Assembly (NCBI RefSeq): GCF_000235445.1 | Contig: NZ_JH378837.1 | Span: forward strand, 1 to 64,000 | DNA from: Johnsonella ignava ATCC 51276 | GTDB taxonomy: Bacteria; Bacillota; Clostridia; Lachnospirales; Lachnospiraceae | Length of the DNA: 64,000 nucleotides | Reading direction: 5' to 3' | Shown: piece by piece, positions 16,144-24,903 of the stretch | Position numbering within the stretch: position 1 is the stretch's first letter | How the letters are laid out: each line of letters begins with the position of its first letter | Made by a program: the position numbers and the translations under genes | The notes under the pieces: generated by a model | Seen by the model: only the letters and a program-made list of their open reading frames with translations | Told to the model about the DNA's origin: nothing | The model's database searches: none

Positions 16144-17532
16144 ATGAAAGATAAAGTGTTTATTACTCTTAAGGATAATCAACAACCTAACGATATATAT
16201 TGTTTTGCCGGTGATAATGTAAATGATATATTATATGGTAAAATACCCGAAAAAGGCAGAAAATCTATAGAGGCTGTTAGCTCTGTGAATAGACTTTTGA
16301 AAGAACATAAAATAATTACGATACCTAAAAAAGATAGTTTTAAAAATGATACTATTATAGAAATAAGAAACAGCAACGTATATACTTATAACTGGGTTGG
16401 TGTTATCTCTACACCGATTCCGGATAAGAGTAACCACAGTTGCCGAATAGAAATAACATCACGCTTTGATGCTGTTAAAAAGCAGCACTTTCTTCTTTAC
16501 TTATTAAGCAGTGTTTATGGGTTTAATATTTTTAACATAGATATTAATAGTGAGGAAGAAAGCGATTATATAATTATATTGATAATTCTATATCTAAATA
16601 AACTGATTGAAGCTTATAGGGACGGATTGTACAAAGAATATATCAGACGGGAATATAATGATTATAATTTTAAAGGAGTGATAGATGTAAATAGACACCT
16701 GAAGTTAAACACGCCTTTCATTGGTAAAACCGCTTATACAGTAAGAGAATATACATATGATAACGAAATATTATGCCTAATGCGACAGACCATAGATTAT
16801 ATTGTCTGTGAACATACACAAGTATGGGAGGGATATCTAAGTACAGAACCAATATTTAATGAGATAGTTGAAGTCATAGAAAATGCAACTCCATCATACA
16901 GGAAGAATATTAATTATGCAGATACTTTAAAGTGTAGAATAGAAATCTCTCATCCTATGTATCAGAACTATGAAGACGCACGAAAACTTGCACTTATGAT
17001 ATTAAATGAATCCGGTAAAAATATATTTGACAATTCTGAAGAGCTGTCATTTAGCCTGTTAATTGACATGGCTTGGCTTTGGGAGGAGTTTGTTGCGGAA
17101 AAACTTTTAAAAGAATACAATTATAATCATTTATTTACTGATGGTTCTAGAGGAAGCTTAAAGTGGGCAGATGAAAAACATTGGTATCCTGATTTTATTG
17201 AAAGAAAAAATGAATATAATAGACGAATTATCTTTGATGCAAAGTATAAATTTTGGGATTATCAAAAAAATGAAGATATTCACCAATTACTTTCATATTT
17301 ATTCATAACAGGTGGAAATAAATGCGGAGTAATTTATCCTTTTAATGCTGAATATGAAGAATGGGAGAGTATAAATTTATATGCCTTTAATGGTTTCTAT
17401 GGAGATACAAATCCAACAATGTATAAACTGCCACTATATATTCCTCAAAATAATAATATTGACTATTCAGAATATTGTAAAAGTATGAATAATTCAATAA
17501 AAAACTGGAAGAATAATTTTCGATGTTTTTAA
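16144..17532 (+). CDS. mcrC: McrC endonuclease subunit of a McrBC restriction system
   Basis: A 462-aa McrC homolog: an N-terminal beta-rich region that stimulates McrB hydrolysis, and a C-terminal PD-(D/E)xK nuclease. Catalytic residues are visible in HWYPDFIERK followed by RIIFDAKYKFWDYQ (D...DxK, near residues 344-366). The LLIDMAWLWEEFVAEKLL helix before the nuclease is typical. AAGGAG precedes the ATG. The next gene, the class M sirtuin, starts within or just after its 3' end, so the endonuclease is co-transcribed with ADP-ribosylation genes, an unusual context. Confidence 0.9.
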   Translation: MKDKVFITLKDNQQPNDIYCFAGDNVNDILYGKIPEKGRKSIEAVSSVNRLLKEHKIITIPKKDSFKNDTIIEIRNSNVYTYNWVGVISTPIPDKSNHSCRIEITSRFDAVKKQHFLLYLLSSVYGFNIFNIDINSEEESDYIIILIILYLNKLIEAYRDGLYKEYIRREYNDYNFKGVIDVNRHLKLNTPFIGKTAYTVREYTYDNEILCLMRQTIDYIVCEHTQVWEGYLSTEPIFNEIVEVIENATPSYRKNINYADTLKCRIEISHPMYQNYEDARKLALMILNESGKNIFDNSEELSFSLLIDMAWLWEEFVAEKLLKEYNYNHLFTDGSRGSLKWADEKHWYPDFIERKNEYNRRIIFDAKYKFWDYQKNEDIHQLLSYLFITGGNKCGVIYPFNAEYEEWESINLYAFNGFYGDTNPTMYKLPLYIPQNNNIDYSEYCKSMNNSIKNWKNNFRCF

Positions 17533-17552
17533 AGACAAGGACAAGAAATATT

Positions 17553-18542
17553 ATGAAGAATTACTATGATAAAAAAGATGGTTACAGAAAAACTATTCAG
17601 CAAGGCTTAATTGGAGCCGGGACTTTCGGCAGAAGTAAGTCTAAGGGACAAGGTACAAAAGAAGAACAAATTAAGATATTAAAAAATGAAATTCAAAATG
17701 CCGATGCTATTGTAGTAGGTGCAGGTGCAGGTTTATCAACCTCTGCCGGATTTAGCTACAGTGGAGAGCGGTTTGAAAAATATTTTTTTGATTTTGCAGA
17801 AAAATATGGAATGAAGGATATATATTCAGGAGGATTTTATCCGTTTCCCGATAATGAAACAAGATGGGCATGGTGGGCAAGACATATATACTTTAACAGA
17901 TATATTGAACCGCCGGAACCGGTTTATAGAAAGCTGCTTTCTCTTTTAAAAGATAAGAATTATTTTGTAATCACAACAAATGTTGACCATCAATTTCAAA
18001 GAGCAGGTTTTGATAAAAGGAGACTATTTTACACTCAAGGAGATTATGGATTGTTTCAAAGCGTTAATCCAAAAATTCAAAAGACATATGATAATGAAGA
18101 CTGGGTTATGAAAGCGATGGAAGTACAAGGCTTTATTAAAGATAGAAATGGAATATTTATTCTCCCTGATAATAGAGAAATATCTATGAAAATTCCAACA
18201 AGCCTTATTCCTAAATGCCCTGATGATAATTCAGATGTTACAATAAATCTCAGGGCTGATGATTCGTTTGTAGAAGACGAAGGATGGTATAAAGCTTCAG
18301 AGGAGTATTATAATTTTCTTAAAACAAATGAGAATATGCATATTTTATTTTTAGAACTTGGAGTTGGAGCAAATACGCCTGTAATTATAAAATATCCGTT
18401 TTGGCAGATGACAATGTCGAATGAAAACGCAGTATATGCGTGTATCAATTATGGAGAAGCATTTTGCCCGGGTGAAATTGAAGGAAGAAGTATTTGTATA
18501 GACGGGGATATTGGAAAAGCTATAAATGATATAATGAAATAA
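17553..18542 (+). CDS. Class M sirtuin (SirTM), putative protein ADP-ribosyltransferase
   Basis: A 329-aa Sir2-fold protein. The NAD pocket GAGAGLSTSAGF (about residues 56-67) and TTNVDHQFQRAG are intact. The catalytic His of deacetylating sirtuins (usually in an HG pair) is replaced by Gln in YTQGDYG, the hallmark of class M sirtuins, which ADP-ribosylate a lipoylated GcvH-like protein instead of deacetylating. The zinc-ribbon cysteines of ordinary sirtuins are not present. The start at 17553 is preferred because AAGGACA precedes it; ATG 17523 overlaps McrC. Usual partners GcvH-L and LplA2 are absent from the window, so the target is unknown. Confidence 0.85.
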   Translation: MKNYYDKKDGYRKTIQQGLIGAGTFGRSKSKGQGTKEEQIKILKNEIQNADAIVVGAGAGLSTSAGFSYSGERFEKYFFDFAEKYGMKDIYSGGFYPFPDNETRWAWWARHIYFNRYIEPPEPVYRKLLSLLKDKNYFVITTNVDHQFQRAGFDKRRLFYTQGDYGLFQSVNPKIQKTYDNEDWVMKAMEVQGFIKDRNGIFILPDNREISMKIPTSLIPKCPDDNSDVTINLRADDSFVEDEGWYKASEEYYNFLKTNENMHILFLELGVGANTPVIIKYPFWQMTMSNENAVYACINYGEAFCPGEIEGRSICIDGDIGKAINDIMK

Positions 18543-18830
18543 CAGTTACCTGAAAGTCAGTAATGAAGATATGTATAAATTTATTAAAATAAAAGATATT
18601 TATCAAGGGGGGTACCGTGTATGCGGTATACTCTTAATCAATACAATTATTAAAACAGAAGCTATTTATCTATTTATCGGAACTTATATATATCATAAAT
18701 ATTTGATTTTAATAAATATAAATAAAATGTCTAAGCAATAAAAAAGTTATAGAGTTTGAGGAATATAATTTTTTATTAACTCAAAAACAAAAATATAATT
18801 AATATATATAATAAACAGGAGGAATTAAAA

Positions 18831-19997
18831 ATGTTAGGAAATTTCAGTTACAAAAATGCAACAAAGTTATATTTTGGAGATGATTCTTTGAAGTATTTAA
18901 ATGAAGAACTTAAGCAGTATGGAAAGAATGTCCAGCTTATTTATGGCGGCGGTTCAATAAAGAAAAATGGTATTTATGATTCTGTTGTAGAAATTCTTAA
19001 AGCGAATGGTAAGAATATCGTGGAAGATGGCGGAGTTATGCCGAATCCAACACTGGAAAAACTATATGAAGGTGCTAAAATTGCAAAGGAAAATCATGTG
19101 GATTTTATTCTTGCAGTAGGTGGAGGCTCGGTATGTGATTACGCAAAAGCGGTTGCTGTTTCAGCACATTGCGATGAAGATCCCTGGGATAAATACTATA
19201 TCCGTTTTGAAGAACCAAGCTGTGAGATTATTCCGGTAGGATGCGTTCTTACAATGGCAGGAACAGGTTCGGAAATGAATGGAGGAGCGGTTATTACAAA
19301 CCATAAAGCAAAACTGAAGGTTGGTCATGTATTCGGTGAGGAAGTAATGCCGAAGTTTTCTATCCTGAATCCGAAATTTACTATGTCTTTGCCAAAGAAA
19401 CAGATGATAGCAGGAATATATGATATATTCAGTCATATTTGTGAGCAGTATTTTTCAGGAGAAGATGACAATACAAGCGATTATCTTGCAGAAGCATTAA
19501 TGAAATCAGTGATTCATTCATCTCTTATAGCCATTGACAATTCTCAAGATTATGAAGCACGCTCTAATATTATGTGGTCTGCCACATGGGCATTAAATAC
19601 ATTGATTTCAATGGGTAAAACTACTGACTGGATGGTTCATATGCTTGGACATTCAGTAGGTGCCTATACAGATGCAATACATGGTATGTCCCTGGCTGCC
19701 GTATCTATCCCGTATTATCGTTATATAATGCCGTATGGACTTAAAAAATTTGTTAGGTTTGCAAAAGAGGTATGGGGAGTTAATCCTGATGGAAAGAGTG
19801 ATGAAGAAACTGCTAATGAAGGTTTGTCTAAAATGGAAGAATGGATGAAAAAACTGGGAGTTACGATGAAAATTTCTGAATTGGGAGTAACAGAAGAAAT
19901 GATAGAGAAAATTGCGGACGGTACGATGATTCTTAATGGTGGATATAAGCAATTAACACGGGATGAAATAATTGCTATTTTAAAAGAGAGTCTGTAG
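18831..19997 (+). CDS. Iron-containing alcohol dehydrogenase (butanol dehydrogenase-like)
   Basis: A 388-aa group III alcohol dehydrogenase, close in pattern to clostridial NADH/NADPH butanol dehydrogenases and YqhD. The nucleotide site is LIYGGGSIKKNG plus AVGGGSVCDYAKA (residues about 36-47 and 93-106); the tight-turn TMAGTGSEMN follows. Iron ligands are the Asp and His in GIYDIFSHICEQYF and the two His in HMLGHSVGAYTDAIHGMSLA. It reduces aldehydes to alcohols in fermentation. AGGAGG precedes the ATG. The 288 bases upstream are AT-rich, with no recognised gene. Confidence 0.92.
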   Translation: MLGNFSYKNATKLYFGDDSLKYLNEELKQYGKNVQLIYGGGSIKKNGIYDSVVEILKANGKNIVEDGGVMPNPTLEKLYEGAKIAKENHVDFILAVGGGSVCDYAKAVAVSAHCDEDPWDKYYIRFEEPSCEIIPVGCVLTMAGTGSEMNGGAVITNHKAKLKVGHVFGEEVMPKFSILNPKFTMSLPKKQMIAGIYDIFSHICEQYFSGEDDNTSDYLAEALMKSVIHSSLIAIDNSQDYEARSNIMWSATWALNTLISMGKTTDWMVHMLGHSVGAYTDAIHGMSLAAVSIPYYRYIMPYGLKKFVRFAKEVWGVNPDGKSDEETANEGLSKMEEWMKKLGVTMKISELGVTEEMIEKIADGTMILNGGYKQLTRDEIIAILKESL

Positions 19998-20052
19998 AAC
20001 TACAGAAAATTTAAGTATTGGAGTATTTATGCGGGAGTCAAGAGGTGAATTT

Positions 20053-20376
20053 ATGTATAGTTTTTATTTAGAAAACAGACGCAAGAAAGGGTTTGCATAT
20101 ATTGATTATTCAGAAGAAAAGGCAATTGATAATCTTTGTCAAAAGAAGAATATTCCATTTATAAGGCAGTTATGGAATAAATATTATGAGGATTATACTT
20201 TTGGATTAAAAGAGCTGGAAGCTGCGCAGAAAGATATGATGGCATACTTGAGTACGGAAAACTGGGATATAAGTAATAAAGAAGAGCAAGAGCAAATGTA
20301 TTTAATTTATAAACTTATTGCTATAGTATCATATGCACTTTTTAATAAGGATTGTCTGGTAGGTAGCGGAGATTAA
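20053..20376 (+). CDS. Small hypothetical protein
   Basis: A 107-aa soluble, charged protein with no family that I recognise. It is mostly helical in appearance, with the N-terminal YSFYLENRRKKGFAYIDYSE and a mid segment QLWNKYYEDYTFGLKELEAA. ATG at 20053 is chosen because GAGGTG lies 7 bases upstream; an in-frame ATG at 20029 is less favourable. It is 55 bases downstream of the alcohol dehydrogenase and may be in its transcript, but no functional link is apparent. Confidence 0.5.
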   Translation: MYSFYLENRRKKGFAYIDYSEEKAIDNLCQKKNIPFIRQLWNKYYEDYTFGLKELEAAQKDMMAYLSTENWDISNKEEQEQMYLIYKLIAIVSYALFNKDCLVGSGD

Positions 20377-20432
20377 ATAACAAACAGTGTATTTATGATT
20401 AAAATATATTAAGAGGATAAGGTGGTGGTATA

Positions 20433-20522
20433 ATGAGAATCCTTTTAGCTGAAGATGAGAAAAGAATGGCATCAGCACTTATTGCACTTTTGAAATATCG
20501 AAAAAATGGTGGCAGTATATAA
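20433..20522 (+). pseudogene. Response-regulator N-terminus, truncated
   Basis: GGTGGTGGTATA precedes ATG and a 29-codon frame reading MRILLAEDEKRMASALIALL, the exact start of an OmpR-type receiver domain (acidic DE pair included). After KYRKNGGSI the homology ends with a stop. No output domain or kinase follows, and a MITE lies 90 bases further on. It is a remnant of a two-component system deleted from this site. Confidence 0.7.
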
Positions 20523-20612
20523 ATATAGACATATAGACATATAGTGTTAAAAGGATTATAATCAATTACAATATAGAAAAAACATACAGAAGTGAAGCGG
20601 GAGACAAATTTA

Positions 20613-20710
20613 GGGGCTGTTGCATTAAGAATTAGAGCTATAAAAGATAGTGATTATTTTAATGTAAATCTACTATATCTTATAGTGTTTTTCTTTAATG
20701 CGACAGCTTC
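20613..20710. mobile_element. MITE-like element, about 98 bp
   Basis: The ends GGGGCTGTTGCATTAAGAA and TTCTTTAATGCGACAGCTTC are imperfect inverted repeats (GCTGTYGCATTAA core), and similarity continues inward through CTATAA.AGATA. The whole 98-bp piece could fold into one hairpin and encodes nothing. This is typical of a miniature inverted-repeat transposable element mobilised in trans. No clear target duplication was recognised. Confidence 0.6.
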
Positions 20711-20746
20711 TTTTGAAGGAAAGAGATAAGAAAATAGGGGGGAAAT

Positions 20747-21133
20747 ATGTTTGAATTAAAAAAAGCTATATTGGTAACAAATAATGACAGGGTTTATGAT
20801 AAGTACAAAGGCAGGCTTTCCTGTGTTTATACGGAAAGCTATGAAGATACCTTAATAAAGGTAAGAGACTATGTTTATGACAGACATAAATTACTTACCC
20901 ATCCCCAGGCTTCAAGCCTTAAGCCTAATCAGACACCCTATCGTTCAGTGCTGGTATATCCTACATATGAGGATAATACTAAGGATATACTTCTTATAGA
21001 GAAATGTATGGAAGTATTTAACAGTTGGCAGAATATTGCCAGGACACCTTCGAATTACAAGGAGAATGTGATAGAGGATTTTAAAACTATAGATTTATCC
21101 GTTATAGACAATATAATGGACAGAATAGTATAA
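20747..21133 (+). CDS. grdX: GrdX family protein
   Basis: A 128-aa protein of the GrdX family, a small conserved protein encoded with glycine, sarcosine and betaine reductase operons of amino-acid-fermenting clostridia. It shows the family pattern ILVTNNDRVYDKY near the start, LLTHPQASSLKPNQTPYRS (about residues 51-69) and SVLVYPTYEDN. The molecular role is not established. AGGGGGGA precedes the ATG. It lies 12 bases before a TetR-type regulator and upstream of the reductase subunits, which supports a common function in this locus. Confidence 0.85.
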   Translation: MFELKKAILVTNNDRVYDKYKGRLSCVYTESYEDTLIKVRDYVYDRHKLLTHPQASSLKPNQTPYRSVLVYPTYEDNTKDILLIEKCMEVFNSWQNIARTPSNYKENVIEDFKTIDLSVIDNIMDRIV

Positions 21134-21145
21134 AGTGTGATATAA

Positions 21146-21844
21146 ATGGAGTATTTTAAGGGTTTAAGCAGAAAAGAATATATTTTAAAAACCGCCGAAA
21201 TGATAAAAAGAGACGGAATAGAGAATTTGTCAATACGAAAGATAGCAAAAGAACTTGGCTGTTCTTCAGCGAGCCTGTACAGATATTTTTCGGGATTGGA
21301 TGAGCTTATTTATTATGCGGAGCTTAGGCAGTTAAAAGATTATATACAGTCCCTTAATAAAGCCGGTCTTGTTTGGAAAAACGTATGGGATAAATATGTG
21401 GGAGTGTGGTACTGCTATTCAATGGAGGCATTCAGAAAGCCCATAACTTATAATTTACTGTTTCTAACAAAAAAGGATATAAAGTTAAAAGAAGCCATAG
21501 GGGAGTTTTACGATATGTTTCCGGAAGAAATCCAGACATCTTCACCCGTTTTTCAGGCTATGTTAAGAAATCCGGATTTTCTGGGGCGGGACTATGAGGT
21601 ATGCAAGGTGTGTATGAAAGCGGGTGCCATAAGTGAAGAGAAAGCTGTTGTTTTAAATCGAATGGTATGCTTTTTATATATGGGATATTTTAAAAATCTT
21701 ATGGATAAAGGTGTCAAGAAAGAAGAACTTGATGATTATATCTGGAAATTTGTTGGAGATGTGGAAAGAATAGTTTTTTCGCTTGCAGAGGATTTGCAAG
21801 GCTATAAAAACTATGGTGAAGTAGTAAAAAGAAAAAAACGGTAA
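21146..21844 (+). CDS. TetR/AcrR-family regulator of the reductase locus
   Basis: A 232-aa TetR-type regulator. The HTH ILKTAEMIKRDGIENLSIRK then IAKELGCSSASLYRYFSGLD is intact. The C-terminal domain is Lys/Glu-rich and has no recognisable ligand signature. It follows grdX by 12 bases and precedes the GrdE/GrdB-type genes, so it probably controls their expression in response to a substrate such as betaine or sarcosine; this is inferred from position. The ribosome site is weak (AGTGTGAT). No clear operator palindrome was found in the 400-base downstream leader. Confidence 0.8.
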   Translation: MEYFKGLSRKEYILKTAEMIKRDGIENLSIRKIAKELGCSSASLYRYFSGLDELIYYAELRQLKDYIQSLNKAGLVWKNVWDKYVGVWYCYSMEAFRKPITYNLLFLTKKDIKLKEAIGEFYDMFPEEIQTSSPVFQAMLRNPDFLGRDYEVCKVCMKAGAISEEKAVVLNRMVCFLYMGYFKNLMDKGVKKEELDDYIWKFVGDVERIVFSLAEDLQGYKNYGEVVKRKKR

Positions 21845-22256
21845 TAAAACAAAAAAGGATAATAAAAGAAATGAAACAATGCAATAAAAAGAAGTAAAGT
21901 GTAGTAAAAGGCATAAAATTGTATTTTAATAAGTTTGTTTCAAGCCTTCTTTGTATTTATTTACAGATTTAATTAATATATAGATTGATATATTTTATTT
22001 ATCTATATATGGCATAAATTTACAAAAATCCAAGTATTTAGTTCAAATACTTGTGTATGTTATAGTTATAATTCATCTAAAAATCTTAAATTATGCAAGC
22101 TTAACAAAAATGGACTTATATTTTTGTGAAAAAATAAACCAGAGATAACCTTGAATTTATAAAAATAATTATATATAATGTCGGAAAGAGGAGGTTTAAA
22201 AAAACCTCTCTTTTTAGAAACAAAAGTTATCGCGATTACAAAAGGAGGTGTATCAT
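21845..22256 (+). promoter_or_regulatory. Long AT-rich leader of the reductase genes with internal terminator
   Basis: The 400 bases hold no ORF of note. Near the end, AAAGAGGAGGTTT (22185-22197) pairs, with one bulged G, with AAACCTCTCTTT (22202-22213), followed by Ts. This is a rho-independent terminator 43 bases before the GrdE-like start. It either ends the TetR transcript or acts as an attenuator. The stem's GAGGAGG could also mimic a ribosome site. An AAAGGAGGTG site follows at 22241. Confidence 0.6.
22185..22214 (+). terminator. Terminator or attenuator upstream of the GrdE-like gene
   Basis: A 12-bp stem with one bulge (AAAGAG-G-AGGTTT with AAACCTCTCTTT) and a T-run. Its position between the TetR gene and the reductase, just before the ribosome site, allows control by read-through. 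Confidence 0.65.
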
Positions 22257-23543
22257 ATGAAATTGGAGCTTGGAAAAATCAAGATTGATGATATCCAATT
22301 TTCAGAAAAAACTTATGTTGAAAACCATGTTCTTTATGTAAATAAAGAAGAGGTTGAAAAGTTGGTTTTAGAGGATGACAAGCTGGTTTCCTGTAAGCTT
22401 GACATCGCAAAGCCGGGAGAGAGCACCCGTATAACTCCGGTAAAGGATGTTATTGAGCCACGTGTAAAGGTTAGCGGGGGCGAGATATTTCCGGGAGTTA
22501 CAGGCAAGGTATCTCCTGCAGTGGGTGAAGGCAGGACACATGCTTTAGAGGGTTGTTGTGTTGTTACTGTAGGAAGGATTGTAGGTTTTCAGGAGGGTGT
22601 AATAGATATGAGCGGTGTAGCTGCAGATTACTGCCCGTTTTCAAAGACCGTAAACCTTTGTGTAGTTATTGAACCTCAGGAAGGGCTTGAAACACATGTT
22701 TATGAAAGAGCAGGACGTTTAGCGGGTTTAAAGGTGGCTGCATATCTCGGTGAAACGGCAAGAAATCTTGAGCCTGATGTTTTGGAAGTATACGAAACAA
22801 AACCTTTATTTGAACAGGCGGCAATGTACCCTGATCTTCCAAAAGTAGGTTATATACATATGTTGCAGTCTCAGGGACTTTTGCATGATACATATTATTA
22901 TGGAGTAGATGCAAAGCAGATAGTTCCGACTTTTATGTATCCTACTGAAATAATGGACGGAGCGATAATATCAGGTAACTGTGTTGCACCTTGTGATAAG
23001 GTTACCACATTCCATCATTTACACAATCCCGTTATTGAAGATTGCTACAAGCATCATGGTAAAGATATTAACTTTATGGGAGTTATCCTCACGAATGAAA
23101 ACGTATTTCTTGCCGATAAGGAAAGACATTCCGATATGGTTGCTAAATTAGCGGAATATATGGGGCTTGATGGAGTTCTTATAACTGAGGAGGGCTATGG
23201 TAACCCTGATACCGACCTTATGATGAATTGCAAGAAGGTTGAGAGAAAGGGTGTTAAAGTAGTACTTATTACAGATGAGTTCCCGGGAAAGGACGGTAAG
23301 TCTCAGTCGCTTGCGGATGTATGTGAGGAGGCTACGGCACTTGCTTCTTGTGGACAGGGAAATATGACTTTACAGTTCCCGGTTATGAAAAAAATAATCG
23401 GTACTATGGATTATATTGAGGATCAAATAGGTGGCTGGGCAGGTTGTGTAAATCCTGACGGTTCGTTTGAGGCTGAGATTCAAATTATTATAGCTTCAAC
23501 CATAGCAAACGGATACAATTGTCTGGCAGCCAGAGGTTATTAA
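22257..23543 (+). CDS. Glycine/sarcosine/betaine reductase component B, alpha/beta proprotein (GrdE/G/I type)
   Basis: A 428-aa proprotein of the substrate-specific component B of the clostridial reductases, which feed glycine, sarcosine or betaine into acetyl phosphate formation. In GrdE the precursor is cleaved before a Cys that becomes a pyruvoyl group; here Cys242 lies in GNCVAPCDK at the same position. Other family patterns are GVTGKVSPAVGEGRTHALEG and GWAGCVNPDGSFEAEIQ near the end. AAAGGAGGTG precedes ATG 22257. The selenoprotein subunit follows after 16 bases. Sequence alone does not tell me whether the substrate is glycine, sarcosine or betaine. Confidence 0.9.
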   Translation: MKLELGKIKIDDIQFSEKTYVENHVLYVNKEEVEKLVLEDDKLVSCKLDIAKPGESTRITPVKDVIEPRVKVSGGEIFPGVTGKVSPAVGEGRTHALEGCCVVTVGRIVGFQEGVIDMSGVAADYCPFSKTVNLCVVIEPQEGLETHVYERAGRLAGLKVAAYLGETARNLEPDVLEVYETKPLFEQAAMYPDLPKVGYIHMLQSQGLLHDTYYYGVDAKQIVPTFMYPTEIMDGAIISGNCVAPCDKVTTFHHLHNPVIEDCYKHHGKDINFMGVILTNENVFLADKERHSDMVAKLAEYMGLDGVLITEEGYGNPDTDLMMNCKKVERKGVKVVLITDEFPGKDGKSQSLADVCEEATALASCGQGNMTLQFPVMKKIIGTMDYIEDQIGGWAGCVNPDGSFEAEIQIIIASTIANGYNCLAARGY

Positions 23544-23559
23544 GATAAGGGGGATTATA

Positions 23560-24879
23560 ATGGCTAAATATAGAATAGTACATTATGTAAATCAGTTTTT
23601 TGCCGGAATAGGCGGAGAAGAGAAGGCGGATCATAAGCCGGAGATAAGAGAAGGGATTTTAGGACCCGGTGTAGCTATTAAAGCTAATTTAAGCGATGAT
23701 TTTGAGATTGTTGCAACTGCGATATGCGGAGACAATTATTATGGTGAAAATTTGGATGAAGCAACAGACACTCTTATTGAAATGATTAAGAAATACAAAC
23801 CTGATGTTTTTGTTGCAGGACCGGCATTTAACGCAGGTCGTTACGGGGTTGCATGCGGAACTATTGCAAAGGCGGTTGAAGAAAGATTGCAGATACCTGT
23901 TATTACAGCTGCGTATGCTGAAAATCCGGGTGTTGACATGTTCCGTAAGGATTTGATTATAGTTAAAACCGGAGATTCTGCTGCAAGCATGAAGAAGGTA
24001 GTAAAAAGCTTATGTCCTTTAATAGAAAAGCTTGCAAAGCATGAGGAGGTTTTAGGACCTGAGATTGAAGGTTACCATGAAAGAGGTATAAGGGTTAACT
24101 ATTTTGCAGATGAAAGAGGTTCTGAAAGAGCTATCAAAATGCTTGTTAAAAAGCTTAAGGGAGAAGAATTTGAAACGGATCTTCCTATGCCTAAATTTGA
24201 CAGGGTTGCACCTGCAAAGCCTGTGGAGAACATGAAGAAGGCAAAGATAGCTGTAGTTACTTCAGGAGGTATAGTTCCTACCGGCAACCCTGACCATATT
24301 GAGTCAAGTAATGCGACAAAATACGGTGCATACAGCATAGAGGGAATGCAGAAGCTTTCTCCTGACGACTTTACTACCATACACGGAGGATATGACAGAC
24401 AGTTTGTTATGGAAAATCCTAACCTTGTTGTTCCCTTAGATGTACTTAGAGAGCTTGAAAAGGAAGGCGAATTTGGAGAACTCTACAATACTTTCTTTGC
24501 AACAACAGGTACCGGTACAGCTACAGGTTCTGCGGCTAAATTCGGCGATGCGATAGGAAAGACTCTTATAGACGATCATGTTGATGCGGTTATACTTGTC
24601 AGTACCTGAGGTACTTGTACACGTTGCGGTGCAACGATGGTAAAGGGTATAGAAAAGTATGGTATTCCGGTAGTTCACATGGCTACTGTAGTTCCGATTT
24701 CATTGACGATAGGTGCAAACAGGATTATCCCGGGTGTAGGTATTCCTTATCCGCTTGGAGATCCTACTCAAGGTGAGGTTGATTCTAAAAAAATACGTAG
24801 ACGTATGGTAAAGAGAGCATTAAAAGCTTTGCAAACACCAGTTGCAGAGCAGACTGTGTTCGAAAAGGATGATTTCTAA
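23560..24879 (+). CDS. Glycine/sarcosine/betaine reductase component B selenoprotein (GrdB/F/H type)
   Basis: One 439-residue reading frame with an in-frame TGA at 24607-24609 (residue 350), read as selenocysteine. The surrounding VILVST-U-GTCTRCGATMVK is the family UxxCxxC redox motif, and position 350 and total length match GrdB. A hairpin typical of bacterial SECIS elements follows the UGA. The subunit attacks the Schiff-base-bound substrate and passes the carboxymethyl group to selenoprotein A. Read naively, it would appear as two ORFs (to 24609 and from 24637). GrdA, GrdC, GrdD and the selenium genes are not in this window, so they must be elsewhere. Confidence 0.95.
24607..24636 (+). 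promoter_or_regulatory. Selenocysteine UGA and SECIS-like hairpin
   Basis: TGA at 24607-24609 is followed 12 bases later by CGTTGC-GGT-GCAACG (24622-24636), a perfect 6-bp stem with a GGU loop. Bacterial SECIS elements are stem-loops directly downstream of the UGA, with an exposed GGU-type loop bound by SelB. This makes recoding rather than mutation the natural reading. Confidence 0.85.
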
Positions 24880-24903
24880 AAAACCAAATATGGGGAAGTA
24901 AAT

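Noticed and set aside
17553..18542. Ordinary NAD-dependent protein deacetylase
   Set aside because: The catalytic His is Gln and zinc-ribbon cysteines are absent, as in class M sirtuins, and the partner is a zinc macrodomain.
24607..24609. TGA as a nonsense mutation splitting the GrdB-like gene into two genes
   Set aside because: The frame continues without shift into CxxC family sequence, the position matches the known selenocysteine, and a SECIS-like hairpin follows.
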